Assembly: GCA_015146655.1 (NCBI GenBank)
Contig: VKHL01000016.1
Coordinates: 196,752-260,751 of the forward strand
DNA: 64,000 nt
Direction of reading: 5' to 3'
Source: Ochromonas danica
Lineage: Eukaryota > Sar > Chrysophyceae > Chromulinales > Chromulinaceae
Shown here: positions 1 through 10,785 of the stretch, one piece after another
Layout: each line of letters opens with the position of its first letter
How positions within the stretch are numbered: the first letter of the stretch is position 1
Notes under the pieces: generated by a model
What the model saw: only the letters and a program-made list of their open reading frames with translations
What the model was told of the DNA's origin: nothing
Databases searched by the model: none
Position numbers and translations under genes: made by a program

Positions 1-1
1 C

Positions 2-3000
2 AAAATCTGTGCTGGCGGTCAGGATGACCAGGGAGAGTTGCTCATTGATCTGCACTATCTGTTTAAGCTATCTCAAGAGAAAGTTGACGAATATCTCTTG
101 GAGATTCAAGAGAAGGAAAGAGCCGATCGTCCGCGCCAAAGCTCCTCCTCACCTGACCAGGACGAGTTGGCCATAGAAGCCGAGGACTATCTGGCGGATA
201 TTCAAGCTATTGCCGAGTCTACCAATAGACCTGCCGCTCCTGTTTCTATGGATCTCCGCTCTAAGGTACTAGAGGAGACATCTCCACTTCCGCTCTCTGC
301 TCCTGCTGCTACCTCTAGCATGCCCCAAGAGAGCGAGGAGATCGCAGGTCCTATTAGGGCTACCAATCGTCCAGCTGTGCTAAGAGGTCGTTATGATGAA
401 GAAGAGGATGTGGAGACTGAAGCACACGATGTGGAGGATGAATACTCTCAAACATTCGACCAACAAGAGCAGGAAACAGATTTGGCTCAAGAAGCTCATG
501 AAAGCTTACGCAAACGTTTGTGGAACGTACCTGTACAAGTACCCGAGCCTGTCGTTAGCAAAGACCCTACAGCAACTGCGAGTTCTCTCGCCCCTAGCAC
601 TGTTACAACAAAGAATAGTCAGAGTGGCGACAAAGTTCAAAACAACGACATTACGGATCGAAACGGACCTGCTTCTGATAATACGAGAAGAGGGAGAGAA
701 CGAGACTGGGCTGCAGAGAATCGTCGCTTGCTATCTGATGTTTCGCCAATGTTCACTCGATCGGTCGACGGCTCAGCAGCAAGTCGACAACGCAGTCGAT
801 CGGCTGATCAAGCGCTACGCCGGCTGCAGACCTTGGGTCGTAACCGTTTCCTTGAAGCTCTCGATAGTGTAGATCGAGGTCGAAGAGGAAGCCTTGACGG
901 CTCGAGAGTTCGCATGCGGTCGAGTCGATCTCAGTCTCTCTCTCGTGCACCGGCATGGCGAAAAGACCAGGAGAACTATTTCAAAGATGTTGTGGAAGAT
1001 ATGTTACGAACTGCTGCGCGCCAAGCTGATCGTTACCATTTGCTTCAGGTTTGTTTGGGGTTTCTGCCTGGGGGCTATGTTTGGGTGCCTGCCAGAGGGA
1101 GCATCGTGGTTTCTCAACCTGTTGCGTGGCTCAGTGCGCGAGCATTGCAAAGTGCTTTTCTTGCTGCGAGAACGACACTGAACGAATCGCATCTTTATGC
1201 TCTACGTCTTCTGCTGCAGGACTTTGCCGATCGCTATGATACGCTCTATCCCAACACAACTTCTCCTCTCCCAGCTGCCACAACTGAGCCTCCAGCAGGA
1301 GAAATTGGCGATCCTCGAAAGGGAGATCCTGTATTGGGACCTCATCATGCCTTGAGTGCAGCTTGGCTGAAGAAATATCTGCTGCATTTGCGTCTCACAA
1401 AGCGTAGGCAGTCCTATAGTGTGCCAAGGGGAACTCGCCAATCTGCTGTCCGCCTGTCATCTGCAGTCGCTATTGCTGCTTCTATGACAGAGGACGACCA
1501 CCTAAATGGCAATGAAAAGAAAGAGGAGGCCCGTGCTCCAGCTCCTTGGCAGGTTTGGTTGCGCAGGAAAGTTCAAGAAGAAGCCGCCAGAGGACCTTTT
1601 AAACCCAAGGAGCTTCAGCGAGCCCTTTTGGGTCAGCCCCATTCTTTAACTAGAGATGACGTTCGGCTTTTGTTGACCCCTCATTCTCAGCAAGTTTTGA
1701 CTGATGCCTCAACGGGTTCTCTTGGTGGTGACAGCACTAGCAGTGGCGTCGATCCAGCGATACAGAAAAAGAGGACTACCATTTTGCCTACTGAAGTCCT
1801 CGAGCAAGAGATTGAATTGCGCTTGCAACTTTGGGTTCTTGATGCAGATGGCAGACGAGACTTTCAACACCAAATGAATATTAAGCTTCGCACTTTTCTC
1901 CACAAGGAGTTGCAACAGTCCACGGCTCCATCGTCTTCGTCATATGCTGCATCTTCCTCAGCAGCTGCAAAAGCAGGTAAAACTGCGGATGAAGTCTTTA
2001 GGGCTCAATGGGCGAAGCTCGCTCATGATCGTCGCAAAGAAATCAAGTCAGCTATTGTGAGGGAGTTATTGGACGAGCATCGGGAGCTTTTGCGCTCTCA
2101 AGAACGAAACGAAGGAACTCTTTCCATTGAACTCTTTCTACAGTTTACGAAGCACAATCAAGAGCAACCAACCAGACTACCGTGGGTTGATTGGTTGTCA
2201 GCTTATCTGGAGAAGACCCGCAGACATGTTGAGAGACTGAGAGAGGCGACCCGTGCTCATCGCCAACTTGATGTGGAACATAAACGACAAAAGCAATCTA
2301 TGGCTAGCTTGATTGCGGTCGAAACGACTCTTAAAGAGTTATCTCGCATGTTTGACAATGCACATCAATTGCAACTCCGGAAAGGCATGGTAGCTCTTAG
2401 AAAAGTGTCGCAGAGTCGAGGTGCAGGGCAAGTCGTGACCAAAGAAGATTTTGATCGATTGGTGCGGCCAGCTCTAGCACCTTTCGTGCTATTTAGCGAC
2501 AATGAGCTGCTTAATCCTGCCGTTTTAGACGGTGAAGGTGGTGAAGTCGCCACTGTCAACCAATGCACACAAATCTATCGTGACAAACTATTGCCCCTTT
2601 TTGAGCATGATGCTGCACAGACTGTGAACAATGTACTAGCTGCAGAAGAGGATAAAACAAAAGAAAATGAAAAGAAGTTTTCTCAGTGGTTGACAGAGAA
2701 GAAGAGAACACTTGCCGATCGCAAAAAGAAGCAGGTGAATAACTGCCAATCCGCTTGTCTTTCATTGTTTAGAAGGTATTTCAACATTTGTTTGGCAACT
2801 ATTAGATGGAAGATGAAGCACGCCTTCGCTCCGAAGAGGAGGAACGCAAAAAGAAGAGTGCAACTGCTTACAGGAAATGGCTGAAGTTGCGCCAGCGCAA
2901 TAAATACAAATCCAAGGTGATACTCTTTTCCGTACTCTTTTCCAACGGTATGTTTAACTCCACTAATGTATTTGCTTCTAGATGGACAATAAAAATCACG

Positions 3001-3068
3001 ACCTTCCTGCTCCACGTCCTCTTCAGCATCCTGATAAATGGCGTAAAGATACTGAAGCGAAGCTCTAA
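2..3068 (+). CDS. Large coiled-coil protein, 5' end beyond the window
   Basis: The reading frame is open to the left edge, so the start codon lies outside. Exons: <2-2734, 2806-2916, 2982-3068. The introns of 71 and 65 nt both interrupt in phase 0 with GT..AG ends, and without splicing the frame stops soon after 2734. More than 970 residues are visible. The first third is acidic and Ser/Pro-rich (low complexity), followed by an Arg/Ser-rich stretch. The C-terminal half is helical with long Lys/Glu/Arg runs typical of coiled coil. The last two exons give a highly charged tail with repeated W-L-x-x-K/R elements (QWLTEKK, KWLKLRQ), reminiscent of ciliary CCDC34/CCDC181-type proteins, but that similarity is weak. 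I do not recognise the family. No membrane segment or targeting signal is visible in the part present. Confidence 0.7.
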
Positions 3069-3613
3069 AACAAATGGCCAGTTGTAGCTTGTATATACGA
3101 TAACATGTTCTTCCTTAATATGCATATGCTGTACAAAGTTTTCACTTTTTGCACTCCCGCCAGTGTTATGTTGTAAGTGGTTCGGGGCATTAAGGTGGTT
3201 AATTTATGATGACAACCAGCCGATCGATTTCAATCAAAATTGGAGGCGCCAAGCAGTTGATGTTGAACGTTGAGCAACCGCCGCGATTTGAACCTGCAAA
3301 CAGCACACAGCACACGACACACAGCACACTCCTGGAAGTTGCCGTTCCGCGGGAAATATTCCGAACCCCCTCGGAAACTGCCCAGAATAGTCAATTTATT
3401 TCTCCAATTATTCGACTAAGACAACAAGAAAGATCGAGTTGTGGCTTGTTTGGCACCGCGCACCGCGCACACCTCCTCGCTGCGAGCTGGTGAAACTCTC
3501 TCTCTCTCTGAGTCTGAGAGACCGACACGGGACAGAGAAAGAGATTCGATGAATGAATGAATTACAACAGACTTTATCACAGTACCATAGCTGAAAATTA
3601 AATAATAAAGAAG
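3069..3613. other. Intergenic region, no gene seen
   Basis: Downstream of the coiled-coil gene and upstream of the RSH gene. It holds a CACA-rich tract (about 3300-3335) and a CT/GA-rich stretch (about 3493-3545) directly before the RSH start, probably part of its promoter or leader. No open frame here resembles a protein. Confidence 0.6.
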
Positions 3614-6346
3614 ATGATTCCTTCGTTAATAAATACTTGGAGAATGTTGATTTTTCTTGGATTGAGTTTGTTATTTACTCACCCTTTTCTTCTCTCTTCT
3701 TCCCGGCGAGGAGGAAGATTTGATCTTGGAAGAAGAATCACGAACAAAGTGGACTCTGACCAATATTCTTATGTACCCGATGAACTTTTAAATCACGGCA
3801 ATTATGAAGATGGAAGTCATTTGTGGTGGGAGTTGTTCAAACACAGTGACCATCGGGAAAAGCTGCCATCAGAAACCAGACAGGAATCTGACTCATCGTC
3901 CTCTCGCCTGCTTCCCTCCTTCCCTGCTGTCCCACGAGTGGGAGCCTGGAAAGTATTAGCGGAGCATGATAAAAAGGAAGCTGGGACGAAAGTTGAGCCG
4001 CAGCAGCAACCTGAAGGGGAGCCCCTCGTTTACCCTCCATCCCTTACCGATTATATGCTAGGTCATGTTGACCTGGATCAAGCTCACTTAGATAAAGTCG
4101 AAGAACTCTGGTCGATTGTTAGAAAACGTGGATCTATTCGCCATCTCTGCGAATCGGATCGAAGCCGAGTCTTCGAGGCGCTGAAGATATCTTACATTGG
4201 ACTCTGGGGCAAGAAGACGTCGAGGTCGTTGGAGGTTTCCATTAACCGTGCGACTGGTGTGGCAGCTGTCTTAGGAGAGTTGAGAGCCACTCCGGATGTT
4301 ATTTTGGCGGGAATTCTTCAAGAAGTTCTTCAAGATCTTGCGAGTCATGGAGACGGAAGAGTCTTAATTCCTGAGCTGCGCAGGCGTTTTGGGCATGACG
4401 TCCTTGATCTCTGTGCTAAGTACGCAGTGTTACCAAAATACATGGCTCGTACCGCTGTGTATACTCCTCTTCAAGCAGAGAACCAGTTGCAGATGATGGT
4501 TGTTTTTGCAGAGGACTATCGCGCATTGTATATTCGACTGGCGGATCGGTTGCACACTTTACGTGTTCTCCGAAAGCTTCCATTGGATGATGCAGAGCGA
4601 GTAAAGATTGCTGAAGAAGCACTTTATGTGTATGCGCCGTTAGCACACCGTATGGGTGTTATGAAGGTGAAGGGAGAGCTGGAAGATCTTGCTTTCCGTG
4701 TGCTGGAGCCGGAAATGTTTCAGCGCACTCGATACACTCAAATTGCTGCCAACAAGGCTTACCATGAAGCTGCCGAGCAGATCAAAGAACTTATTTCCAA
4801 TGATTCCGTTCTCACATCTCAGAATGCTTCTCTTAAGCTGACATTTCGAATCAAGGACAAGTACCAACTATACCTCAAGATGCGTAGGAAGGGATTGTCA
4901 AGTCCTAGTGATGTTCGCGATGCTTTGGGCTTGAGATTGATTATTGACCTGCCTCGTAGTACATGTGGTGGAAAAGAGGAACAGTCTTCTTCGCAAGCTG
5001 TTGGAGAGCATCTCATGCGTGGCCAGAGTTTGTGTTACTACATCGTGGAGCGTCTGCGCAGTATGGCCGGCTGGGAGCCTGCCCCCAATGGCTTCAAAGA
5101 TTATATCCGGGGAGTCAAATCAAATGGATATTCCTCTCTTCATCAATATATTCGTAATCGCGGTACGGGGACCAATGTTGAAGTGCAAGTCCGTACGCGC
5201 GAAATGCACTTACAAGCTGAGTTAGGCGGTGCGGCACATTGGCATTACAAAGATCAGCTTTATCGGCCTGATATTGCTGCTTCTAAATTGTATCGTCTTG
5301 CATGGAGGTCTCCTCATCAGTTAGAAGCAAAGAGCGCTGCAGAGATGTTAGCTTTGGCTAAAGTTCAACTTCTGCGTGAGCGGGTCTTCGTCTTTTCCGA
5401 GGATCGCTCAACAGTTTTGAATCTGAAGAAGGGAGCTACTGCTTTGGATGCCGCCTTTGCTATTCACACAGATATTGGTCTGGCTACGAAACGCGTTTTA
5501 GTGAATGGGAAGGAGGTCAGATTAGGCCGTCCTCTGCAAAATGGAGAAGTCGTTTCGGTGGAGACTCATGCTGCTGCCACTCCAGCTGCTCGATTGTTCT
5601 GGTTGGGCATGGTGCGCACTTCCCATGCCCAATCAGCGTTGCGGAAGTTCTTCCGCGAGAATCATCTCGAAGAGGTGGTTTGCTTGGGCTTGACTATGTT
5701 GCTGTTAAGCGTCACTCTAAATGGATTTGGTCAATTTAAGGGGAAATTGGGCCATCAAAGGCAATCCTCTGATGCATCTAAGAGGCTTCTCGACGGACTA
5801 CGTCTTGCAAAGCTTGCTCGTGACCGTTGCGGGATGTCCTTCGACCATTTCTTGCAGTGTTTGACTCTCTCACCCAACCCGCAAGAAACACGAAGATTGC
5901 TGGGGCGGTACCTGGACTTGTCCTTCGAAGAAGTTCAAGTTGTTTCCAGTGACTCAGCATTTCAGTGGGCTAGACTGCAAGGATCTGAAGGATGGGAGGA
6001 TGATCTGACCCGGCAGAATGTTATCACACCTTTGCTAAATGATATCCTTCCTGCTGTTCCTGGATTGCAAACAGTGAAGAGTACTTGGGAGAGAATGATT
6101 GGGTCGCCCTCTCTTTCCAAGCCTAAACAATCTCCTCAGTTGGACGTCTTTGGAGCTCCAAGTCGGCCCATTATGGCTGGTGGAGGAATGGGTTTAAGAT
6201 ATTCATCTTCTAACATAGAGGAGAGCCTCATTCAACAGGCTCATCAACAAGCGATTTCACTCCGCCAGCTTGCGAAAGAGCATTACGCAGCTATACGTAG
6301 TCGACCTGTTGGTATGGAAATGGTTGGTGTTGAGGCTGGTCTATAA
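3614..6346 (+). CDS. RSH: RelA/SpoT homologue, (p)ppGpp synthetase with degenerate hydrolase domain
   Basis: A single exon of 910 residues. Residues about 10-30 are a strongly hydrophobic signal-type segment followed by an Arg/Ser-rich stretch, as expected for import into a complex plastid. The HD-type hydrolase region (about 200-345) keeps the fold motifs (LADRLHTLRVL, YAPLAHRMGVMKVKGELEDL), but the metal-binding His-Asp pair is Gln-Glu (LQEVLQDL, near residue 236) and the upstream His is missing, so ppGpp hydrolysis is probably lost. The synthetase domain (about 410-560) is intact: KDKYQLYLKM, RDALGLRLI with the catalytic Asp, KSNGYSSLHQ and EVQVRT with the catalytic Glu. A TGS domain follows (about 590-655), then a hydrophobic stretch near 690-710 that may be a membrane segment. 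Likely role: (p)ppGpp synthesis in the plastid stringent response. Family assignment is firm; loss of hydrolase activity is inferred from residues. Confidence 0.95.
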   Translation: MIPSLINTWRMLIFLGLSLLFTHPFLLSSSRRGGRFDLGRRITNKVDSDQYSYVPDELLNHGNYEDGSHLWWELFKHSDHREKLPSETRQESDSSSSRLLPSFPAVPRVGAWKVLAEHDKKEAGTKVEPQQQPEGEPLVYPPSLTDYMLGHVDLDQAHLDKVEELWSIVRKRGSIRHLCESDRSRVFEALKISYIGLWGKKTSRSLEVSINRATGVAAVLGELRATPDVILAGILQEVLQDLASHGDGRVLIPELRRRFGHDVLDLCAKYAVLPKYMARTAVYTPLQAENQLQMMVVFAEDYRALYIRLADRLHTLRVLRKLPLDDAERVKIAEEALYVYAPLAHRMGVMKVKGELEDLAFRVLEPEMFQRTRYTQIAANKAYHEAAEQIKELISNDSVLTSQNASLKLTFRIKDKYQLYLKMRRKGLSSPSDVRDALGLRLIIDLPRSTCGGKEEQSSSQAVGEHLMRGQSLCYYIVERLRSMAGWEPAPNGFKDYIRGVKSNGYSSLHQYIRNRGTGTNVEVQVRTREMHLQAELGGAAHWHYKDQLYRPDIAASKLYRLAWRSPHQLEAKSAAEMLALAKVQLLRERVFVFSEDRSTVLNLKKGATALDAAFAIHTDIGLATKRVLVNGKEVRLGRPLQNGEVVSVETHAAATPAARLFWLGMVRTSHAQSALRKFFRENHLEEVVCLGLTMLLLSVTLNGFGQFKGKLGHQRQSSDASKRLLDGLRLAKLARDRCGMSFDHFLQCLTLSPNPQETRRLLGRYLDLSFEEVQVVSSDSAFQWARLQGSEGWEDDLTRQNVITPLLNDILPAVPGLQTVKSTWERMIGSPSLSKPKQSPQLDVFGAPSRPIMAGGGMGLRYSSSNIEESLIQQAHQQAISLRQLAKEHYAAIRSRPVGMEMVGVEAGL

Positions 6347-7013
6347 TGAAAGCTCATCCCGACCTATTTCTTTTCCTCCCAATTTTGCATTTTTGCAATT
6401 TTGCTGACCTATTCCTCCACTTTTCACTTGGGTGTGATGATGCCACTCATACGATTTCATTGAAGCCGGCTGTTCTTGTACATATTCGATTTATTGTTCC
6501 AAGGAATGTTTTGGGACACTCTAGAGGGAAATAGTCGTCATCGTCTTAACCATAGCGGTAGTTTAGCGATGCCACAGCAGTCTGTGCCATCTTGTTTACA
6601 TTTAAACGCTTGGACTACTAAAGCAAGCTGTTTGCGTAGCTTGAAGCAAACACAGTGGTCTCGTAGTCAAACCAGAAAGCTCCTATCGATCATGTAAATT
6701 AGTTTCGTTCTCTCTCTTCAATACATGCAATCTTTTCCTGCACGAGTACATATTGCTTTCTATCGAAAAAGAGAGTGAGGGGACCGTTTATTCTAGTTAA
6801 GGTTACACAAACTTATTGCACAACAGCTGATTCGACTTGAAACTAAAATGACTAATCTTAGCACTATCACTCTTAATCGGCTACTCAATCTTGCTAAAGG
6901 CACACTTTCTGTGCACAATTTCTTGTGCATTGTGCGAAATCTTACTTCCAAACCTAAATACTGTCAAGCACAACAGCTTTTCTGTGCTCTCTTCGACTCA
7001 AGCATGAGTGAAA
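6347..7013. other. Convergent intergenic region, no gene seen
   Basis: Lies between the stops of the RSH gene (plus) and the Urc1-like gene (minus). The small frames here lack any family resemblance and overlap on both strands. It probably holds the two 3' untranslated regions. Confidence 0.6.
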
Positions 7014-8333
7014 TTAGTATTCATTTGCTCCACGTCCAACAGTCTTTTTAAGATCTTCTTCAGTGACTCCAGAATAAGTCTTTCCGCCGTGATAGCCAAC
7101 ATGGACTTTCGCTAAGATCTCCACCTGAGCATCCTTCGGTACGAGCTCAGGAGGAATCTCCACTCTCTCCACGATCTTAATACCCGAATTAACAATAGCG
7201 TCATACTTCATATCAGACATTGAAATAAAGCGATGGATCTTGGTCACTCCCAGCCAATGCAATGCATCAGGCATTAGGGCCTGGAAACGCGTATCAGTGA
7301 TTCCTGCCACATTTCTGGTGCAATTGAAGTACTCAGAGGCCTGATCTCCACCTTCAGCGCGCTTCCTCTTGTTATAAACTAAGTATTTGGTGACTTCGCC
7401 GAGGGAACGCCCTTCTTTGCGAAAGTAGACAACCAAACCACAGCCTCCTTGCTGAGCAGTGCGAATGCACTCTTCGATGGCATGGGCTAAATAAGGTCTG
7501 CAAGTACAAATATCAGACCCGAAAACATCCGAACCGTTACATTCGTCATGTACACGCACAGTGAGAGGAATATTTTCATCAGGGATAGTGGCAGGATCAC
7601 CCCACATGTAGATCGTCTCACCCCCAATTGGAGGCAGGAATAACTTTATGTCGTTGCGTGTTAAAAGCTCAGGATACATCATGTTTGTCTCCTTAAACAG
7701 AGCTTGACGAAGCTTTTGTTCAGAGCAACCAAAGCGCTCCGCCACTCCGGGAAGATACCACACATGCTCGATGGCAGCCTTGGTCACAACCGTCTGGCCA
7801 TCCTCTTTCAAGATGACACCATCTGGCTTCAGCCGCCCCGTCCTGAGCGCATCTTTCACTTCCGGGAAGTCGATATGAGCTTTGGTGACAGCGATTGTAG
7901 GACGAATATCGTATCCTTTCTGAAAGAAGGGCTCGAAGACACTGCGTACCATGTGGCCCCAAGGGTCGATGGTAACGATCTTCTTCGGGTCATACCAAGA
8001 AGGGAAAGGACCGAATTCATGAGTTGGATCAGTCTTTTGCAGATTGGGGACGTGGTCTGGATTGAGTTCGCCACTCGCCACAGCCAGCGCGGTGTAGATG
8101 CAATAACCTCCACCATGTGCACCGATCGCATTTCTTTGGCCGCCATGCTTGACAGTGGCTACCACAGGACCTCGTAGAAGAGGGTCAGGGTTACCCCATT
8201 GCATGGGAATGGGGTTGGACCCGAACTGTCCGTCATGTGTGGTCAATGAGATGTAGTCACAGGTGCCTCTCTCGGGCTCGTCGAGATCTTCCACTGCGAC
8301 AGAAGGCGCTCTCTTTCTCTTCTCTTCAGGCAT
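7014..8333 (-). CDS. URC1: GTP cyclohydrolase II-family protein, Urc1 (uracil catabolism) type
   Basis: A single exon of 439 residues starting at an ATG at 8333. The C-terminal half is a GTP cyclohydrolase II domain. The three zinc ligands appear as C-X10-C-X-C (Cys265, Cys276, Cys278, in DECNGSDVF..ICTCRPYL), followed by the active-site region VVYFRKEGRSLGEVTKYLVY. Riboflavin-type RibA enzymes have QEGRGIGL here; the GRSLG form and the long N-terminal region (about 240 residues, including HGGQRNAIGAHGGG) are those of Urc1, the protein required for the URC pathway of uracil degradation in fungi and bacteria. Predicted role: a GTP cyclohydrolase II-like step in pyrimidine catabolism. No targeting peptide is visible, so it is probably cytosolic. 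It lies head to head with eIF2B-delta. Confidence 0.88.
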   Translation of the reverse strand: MPEEKRKRAPSVAVEDLDEPERGTCDYISLTTHDGQFGSNPIPMQWGNPDPLLRGPVVATVKHGGQRNAIGAHGGGYCIYTALAVASGELNPDHVPNLQKTDPTHEFGPFPSWYDPKKIVTIDPWGHMVRSVFEPFFQKGYDIRPTIAVTKAHIDFPEVKDALRTGRLKPDGVILKEDGQTVVTKAAIEHVWYLPGVAERFGCSEQKLRQALFKETNMMYPELLTRNDIKLFLPPIGGETIYMWGDPATIPDENIPLTVRVHDECNGSDVFGSDICTCRPYLAHAIEECIRTAQQGGCGLVVYFRKEGRSLGEVTKYLVYNKRKRAEGGDQASEYFNCTRNVAGITDTRFQALMPDALHWLGVTKIHRFISMSDMKYDAIVNSGIKIVERVEIPPELVPKDAQVEILAKVHVGYHGGKTYSGVTEEDLKKTVGRGANEY

Positions 8334-8690
8334 TTCTTGGCTTGGCTATATTGAAATAATAATATCTATCTTGTTCTTTCTCTTGGTGCGTCTCTCTAAG
8401 GAGGGAGATGTTTCCTATGGCTCAGTGAATCTCGGTATCGAGAGATCTGGAATCGATTTTGAGCGCCAGTGCAGAGGGAAGAAGATCGGGGATTGTTCCT
8501 GTGAGGAGTTTGGTTGAGGTTCTGTGAAAGATCGCAGACACCACGCAGGCACACTTTCCCACAAATTCCATGGAATGCATGGTGGAAAGAAAAACTACTT
8601 CTTGTTCTGCAAGAGCGCGTTGGACGAGTTTGTCTCATCCAGCCCATCAATTCGTCGCTCTCTTCTCTCTCGTCTCATCGTCATCGAACA
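8334..8690. promoter_or_regulatory. Shared upstream region of URC1 and EIF2B4
   Basis: A 357-bp gap between two divergent start codons, so it should contain both promoters. It is rich in CT/GA tracts near each start. I see no clear TATA box or named operator. Confidence 0.5.
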
Positions 8691-10030
8691 ATGAAGACAG
8701 CGAACAAGCAGTCAAATGCTCGTCCTACAGGAGCCTCCTTTGATAATACTCTGGCCAATCAAGTCTTTCGATTGGCCTTATTCGACCATCTGCCTAGAAA
8801 GCAAACACCCAAAGATCTCGACTCTGTGGAAGCTGATCCTATTTTACATCCCGCAACCATTCAGCTGGGCACCATGTTCAGCAAAGGCACTATAACTTCA
8901 GATGACGATCGAGCCCATGCTCTCATTCTTGCCTTTCGCGCCATCGTGCAAGACTACTCGACGCCTCCCAATAAGGCGCTGAGAGAAGACCTTGACCGCT
9001 TTATTGGCAAACAGGTGCACACATTTACCTCCTTCTAGCAAACGAAACTAATTCTTCTTCGTTCTAACAGGTGCAGCACTTGGTGGACAGTCGCCAACTG
9101 ACGAAGGGCATGGGGAACATAATCAAGTTCTTGAAGGTCTGCATCTCCAAGATCTCCATGGAGGCAAGCGAAGCAGAGGCCAAGACCATCCTCTTGGCCA
9201 AGTTGACGAGCTTCATCGAGGAGAGAATCGAGTTTGCAGGCGAGAGCATTGCAGACTCGGTCACCTCCATCATCAACAATGACGATGTCATCCTCACCTT
9301 CGGCTTCTCTCCTTTGGTGCGAAAAATCCTCCTCACAGCTGCCAAGACCAAGCAGTTCCGCCTCATGGTGATTGATAGCAGACCACAACATGAGGGAATG
9401 CAGATGCTCAGCGCCCTGTCCTCGGCGGTGCATTGCGTCTATTCGCCCTTGTCTGGAGCTGCCGTGGCTATGGCTGACGTTACCAAAGTTATCCTGGGCG
9501 CCTCTTGCCTCTTGTCAAATGGCACTATGCTCGCCGCTGCGGGCACCGCGATGGTCGCCGCCTTAGCCAAGGCTAGACAGATTCCCGTGATCGTTGCATC
9601 AGAGAGCTACAAATTTAGTGACAAGGTCCAGCTTGACTCAATCGTCTTCAATGAACTTGGTCATCTCAGTGAGATCGTAGCGAACTCCCCTGCTAGCAAC
9701 AATGGAACAGCCAAAGGGGATGTCTCTTCTTGGTCCTTCCTCTCTTGCCATGAGGATGGCTATCGAGGCCCTGCCGATAAGCTGCACTTCTCCTCTGGTG
9801 GTGCTGCAGATACATCTGACCACGATGACCATATTTCTATCCCCACACAATGGCATATGGCTGGTTCGCAGACACAGAAGCTTCCTTTCGAAGTAGTCAA
9901 CCTCAGATACGATTTGACTCCTTTGTCCAACATCTCAGTGGTAGCCACCGAGACTGGTCTCATCCCTCCCACTTCGGTGCCTGTGCTTATCCGGGAACTT
10001 CAATCTGATCAGAATGTTATAGGGAAGTAA
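8691..10030 (+). CDS. EIF2B4: Translation initiation factor eIF2B subunit delta
   Basis: Exons 8691-9014 and 9071-10030; the 56-nt GT..AG intron is in phase 0. The product is 427 residues. It has the Rossmann-like eIF2B alpha/beta/delta fold. Diagnostic stretches are VQHLVDSRQLTKGMGNIIKF (a hallmark of the delta subunit), VIDSRPQHEGMQM, VILGASCLLSNGTMLAAAGT, ASESYKFSDKVQLDSIVFNE and the C-terminal RYDLTPLSNISVVATETGLI. The N-terminal region is short compared with animal and yeast delta subunits, which carry long low-complexity extensions. Role: regulatory part of the GDP/GTP exchange factor for eIF2, acting in the cytosol and sensing eIF2-alpha phosphorylation. Confidence 0.95.
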
Positions 10031-10156
10031 GTACAGTAGCTAATGTTAATAGAATGATCCTAAGAGGTTTTTGGCTTTGATAAATTAGGTTAGGGTAGGT
10101 CAAGTTAAGTTAGGTTGGTTTAGGCTCTAAAAAGGAAGAAAAAAGAGTTCGTTGGG

Positions 10157-10660
10157 TCATCTTTTCTTGAAGCCGTACTTCTTCCGCTCGTAGAAAAGGT
10201 CTGTCCGCGCGCTACCCAAGTTGATGATCTTCGGACAGCCATCTCTCTGAAATCAACACGTCGCAGAGAGATAACAGTCAGTCAGTCAGTCAGTCAGTCA
10301 GTCAGTCATTCAGTGAGTTAAAGCAGAGTGAGGGAGGAGAAGTTGCGCGACTGACATCTTTCTCTTGCAAAGTGCACTCTCGACAATAATACGCATCCGA
10401 GATACCCGGCGCTCCACAGATAATACACCGCCCCTAGTTATTAATTAGCATATCAAGACGGGTGGGTGAATGCCTAGTGGTGAGCGTGTACTCACCTCGA
10501 AGGAGCCGTAGTTACATTCGTCACAAATGTGGACGAGGACATGAGGGCGTACATACGAATCGCAAATCACACACTTGCCATCACACTTCTCACACAAGCG
10601 ACCAATGGCAATCCCTGGCTGCTTTCTACAAAATACAAGATCGGGATGATGCTTGGCCAT
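10157..10660 (-). CDS. PHF5A: PHF5A / SF3b14b, U2 snRNP zinc-finger protein
   Basis: Exons (minus) 10660-10496, 10433-10356 and 10246-10157, with introns of 62 and 109 nt. The spliced product is 110 residues, the same length as human PHF5A and nearly identical to it: [47 protein letters not shown], then [19 protein letters not shown], and the basic end [10 protein letters not shown]. The CxxC pairs form the zinc knot. Exon 1 ends after GSFE, and the next exon restores GRCIICG. Role: SF3b component that, with SF3B1, binds the branch-point adenosine during spliceosome assembly; nuclear. Further in-frame sequence 5' of the ATG is not conserved, so 10660 is chosen as start. Confidence 0.97.
10275..10309. 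repeat. (CAGT)n microsatellite in PHF5A intron 2
   Basis: About eight tandem copies of CAGT on the plus strand, inside the 109-nt second intron of PHF5A. This accounts for that intron being longer than most here. Confidence 0.9.
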
Positions 10661-10785
10661 CTTTTTCGCTATTTGTAGACTATCTATTATGAGGACATCA
10701 TCGAATTCATCTATTGTTACGATGCGTAGAAAGACAAACACGCAAAACAATAATATGGGTGGCAACTTCGAACCATCGATAACAT
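10661..10785. promoter_or_regulatory. Compact bidirectional promoter, PHF5A / Misato-like
   Basis: Only 125 bp separate the divergent ATGs at 10660 (minus) and 10786 (plus). Both promoters and leaders must fit here or overlap the coding sequence. No TATA box is evident. Confidence 0.55.

Noticed and set aside
1048-1133. Possible intron (GT..AG) inside the first coiled-coil gene
   Set aside because: Removing it shifts frame into early stops, while the unspliced frame stays open for the full length.
3268-3300. B-box-like GGTTCAAATC (minus) suggesting a tRNA
   Set aside because: No T-stem pairing and no matching A box or acceptor stem around it.
10085-10127. TTAGG-like string as a telomere tract
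   Set aside because: Units are too irregular (TTAGGT, TAGGTC, AAGTTA) to call; mentioned only as a possible short motif.
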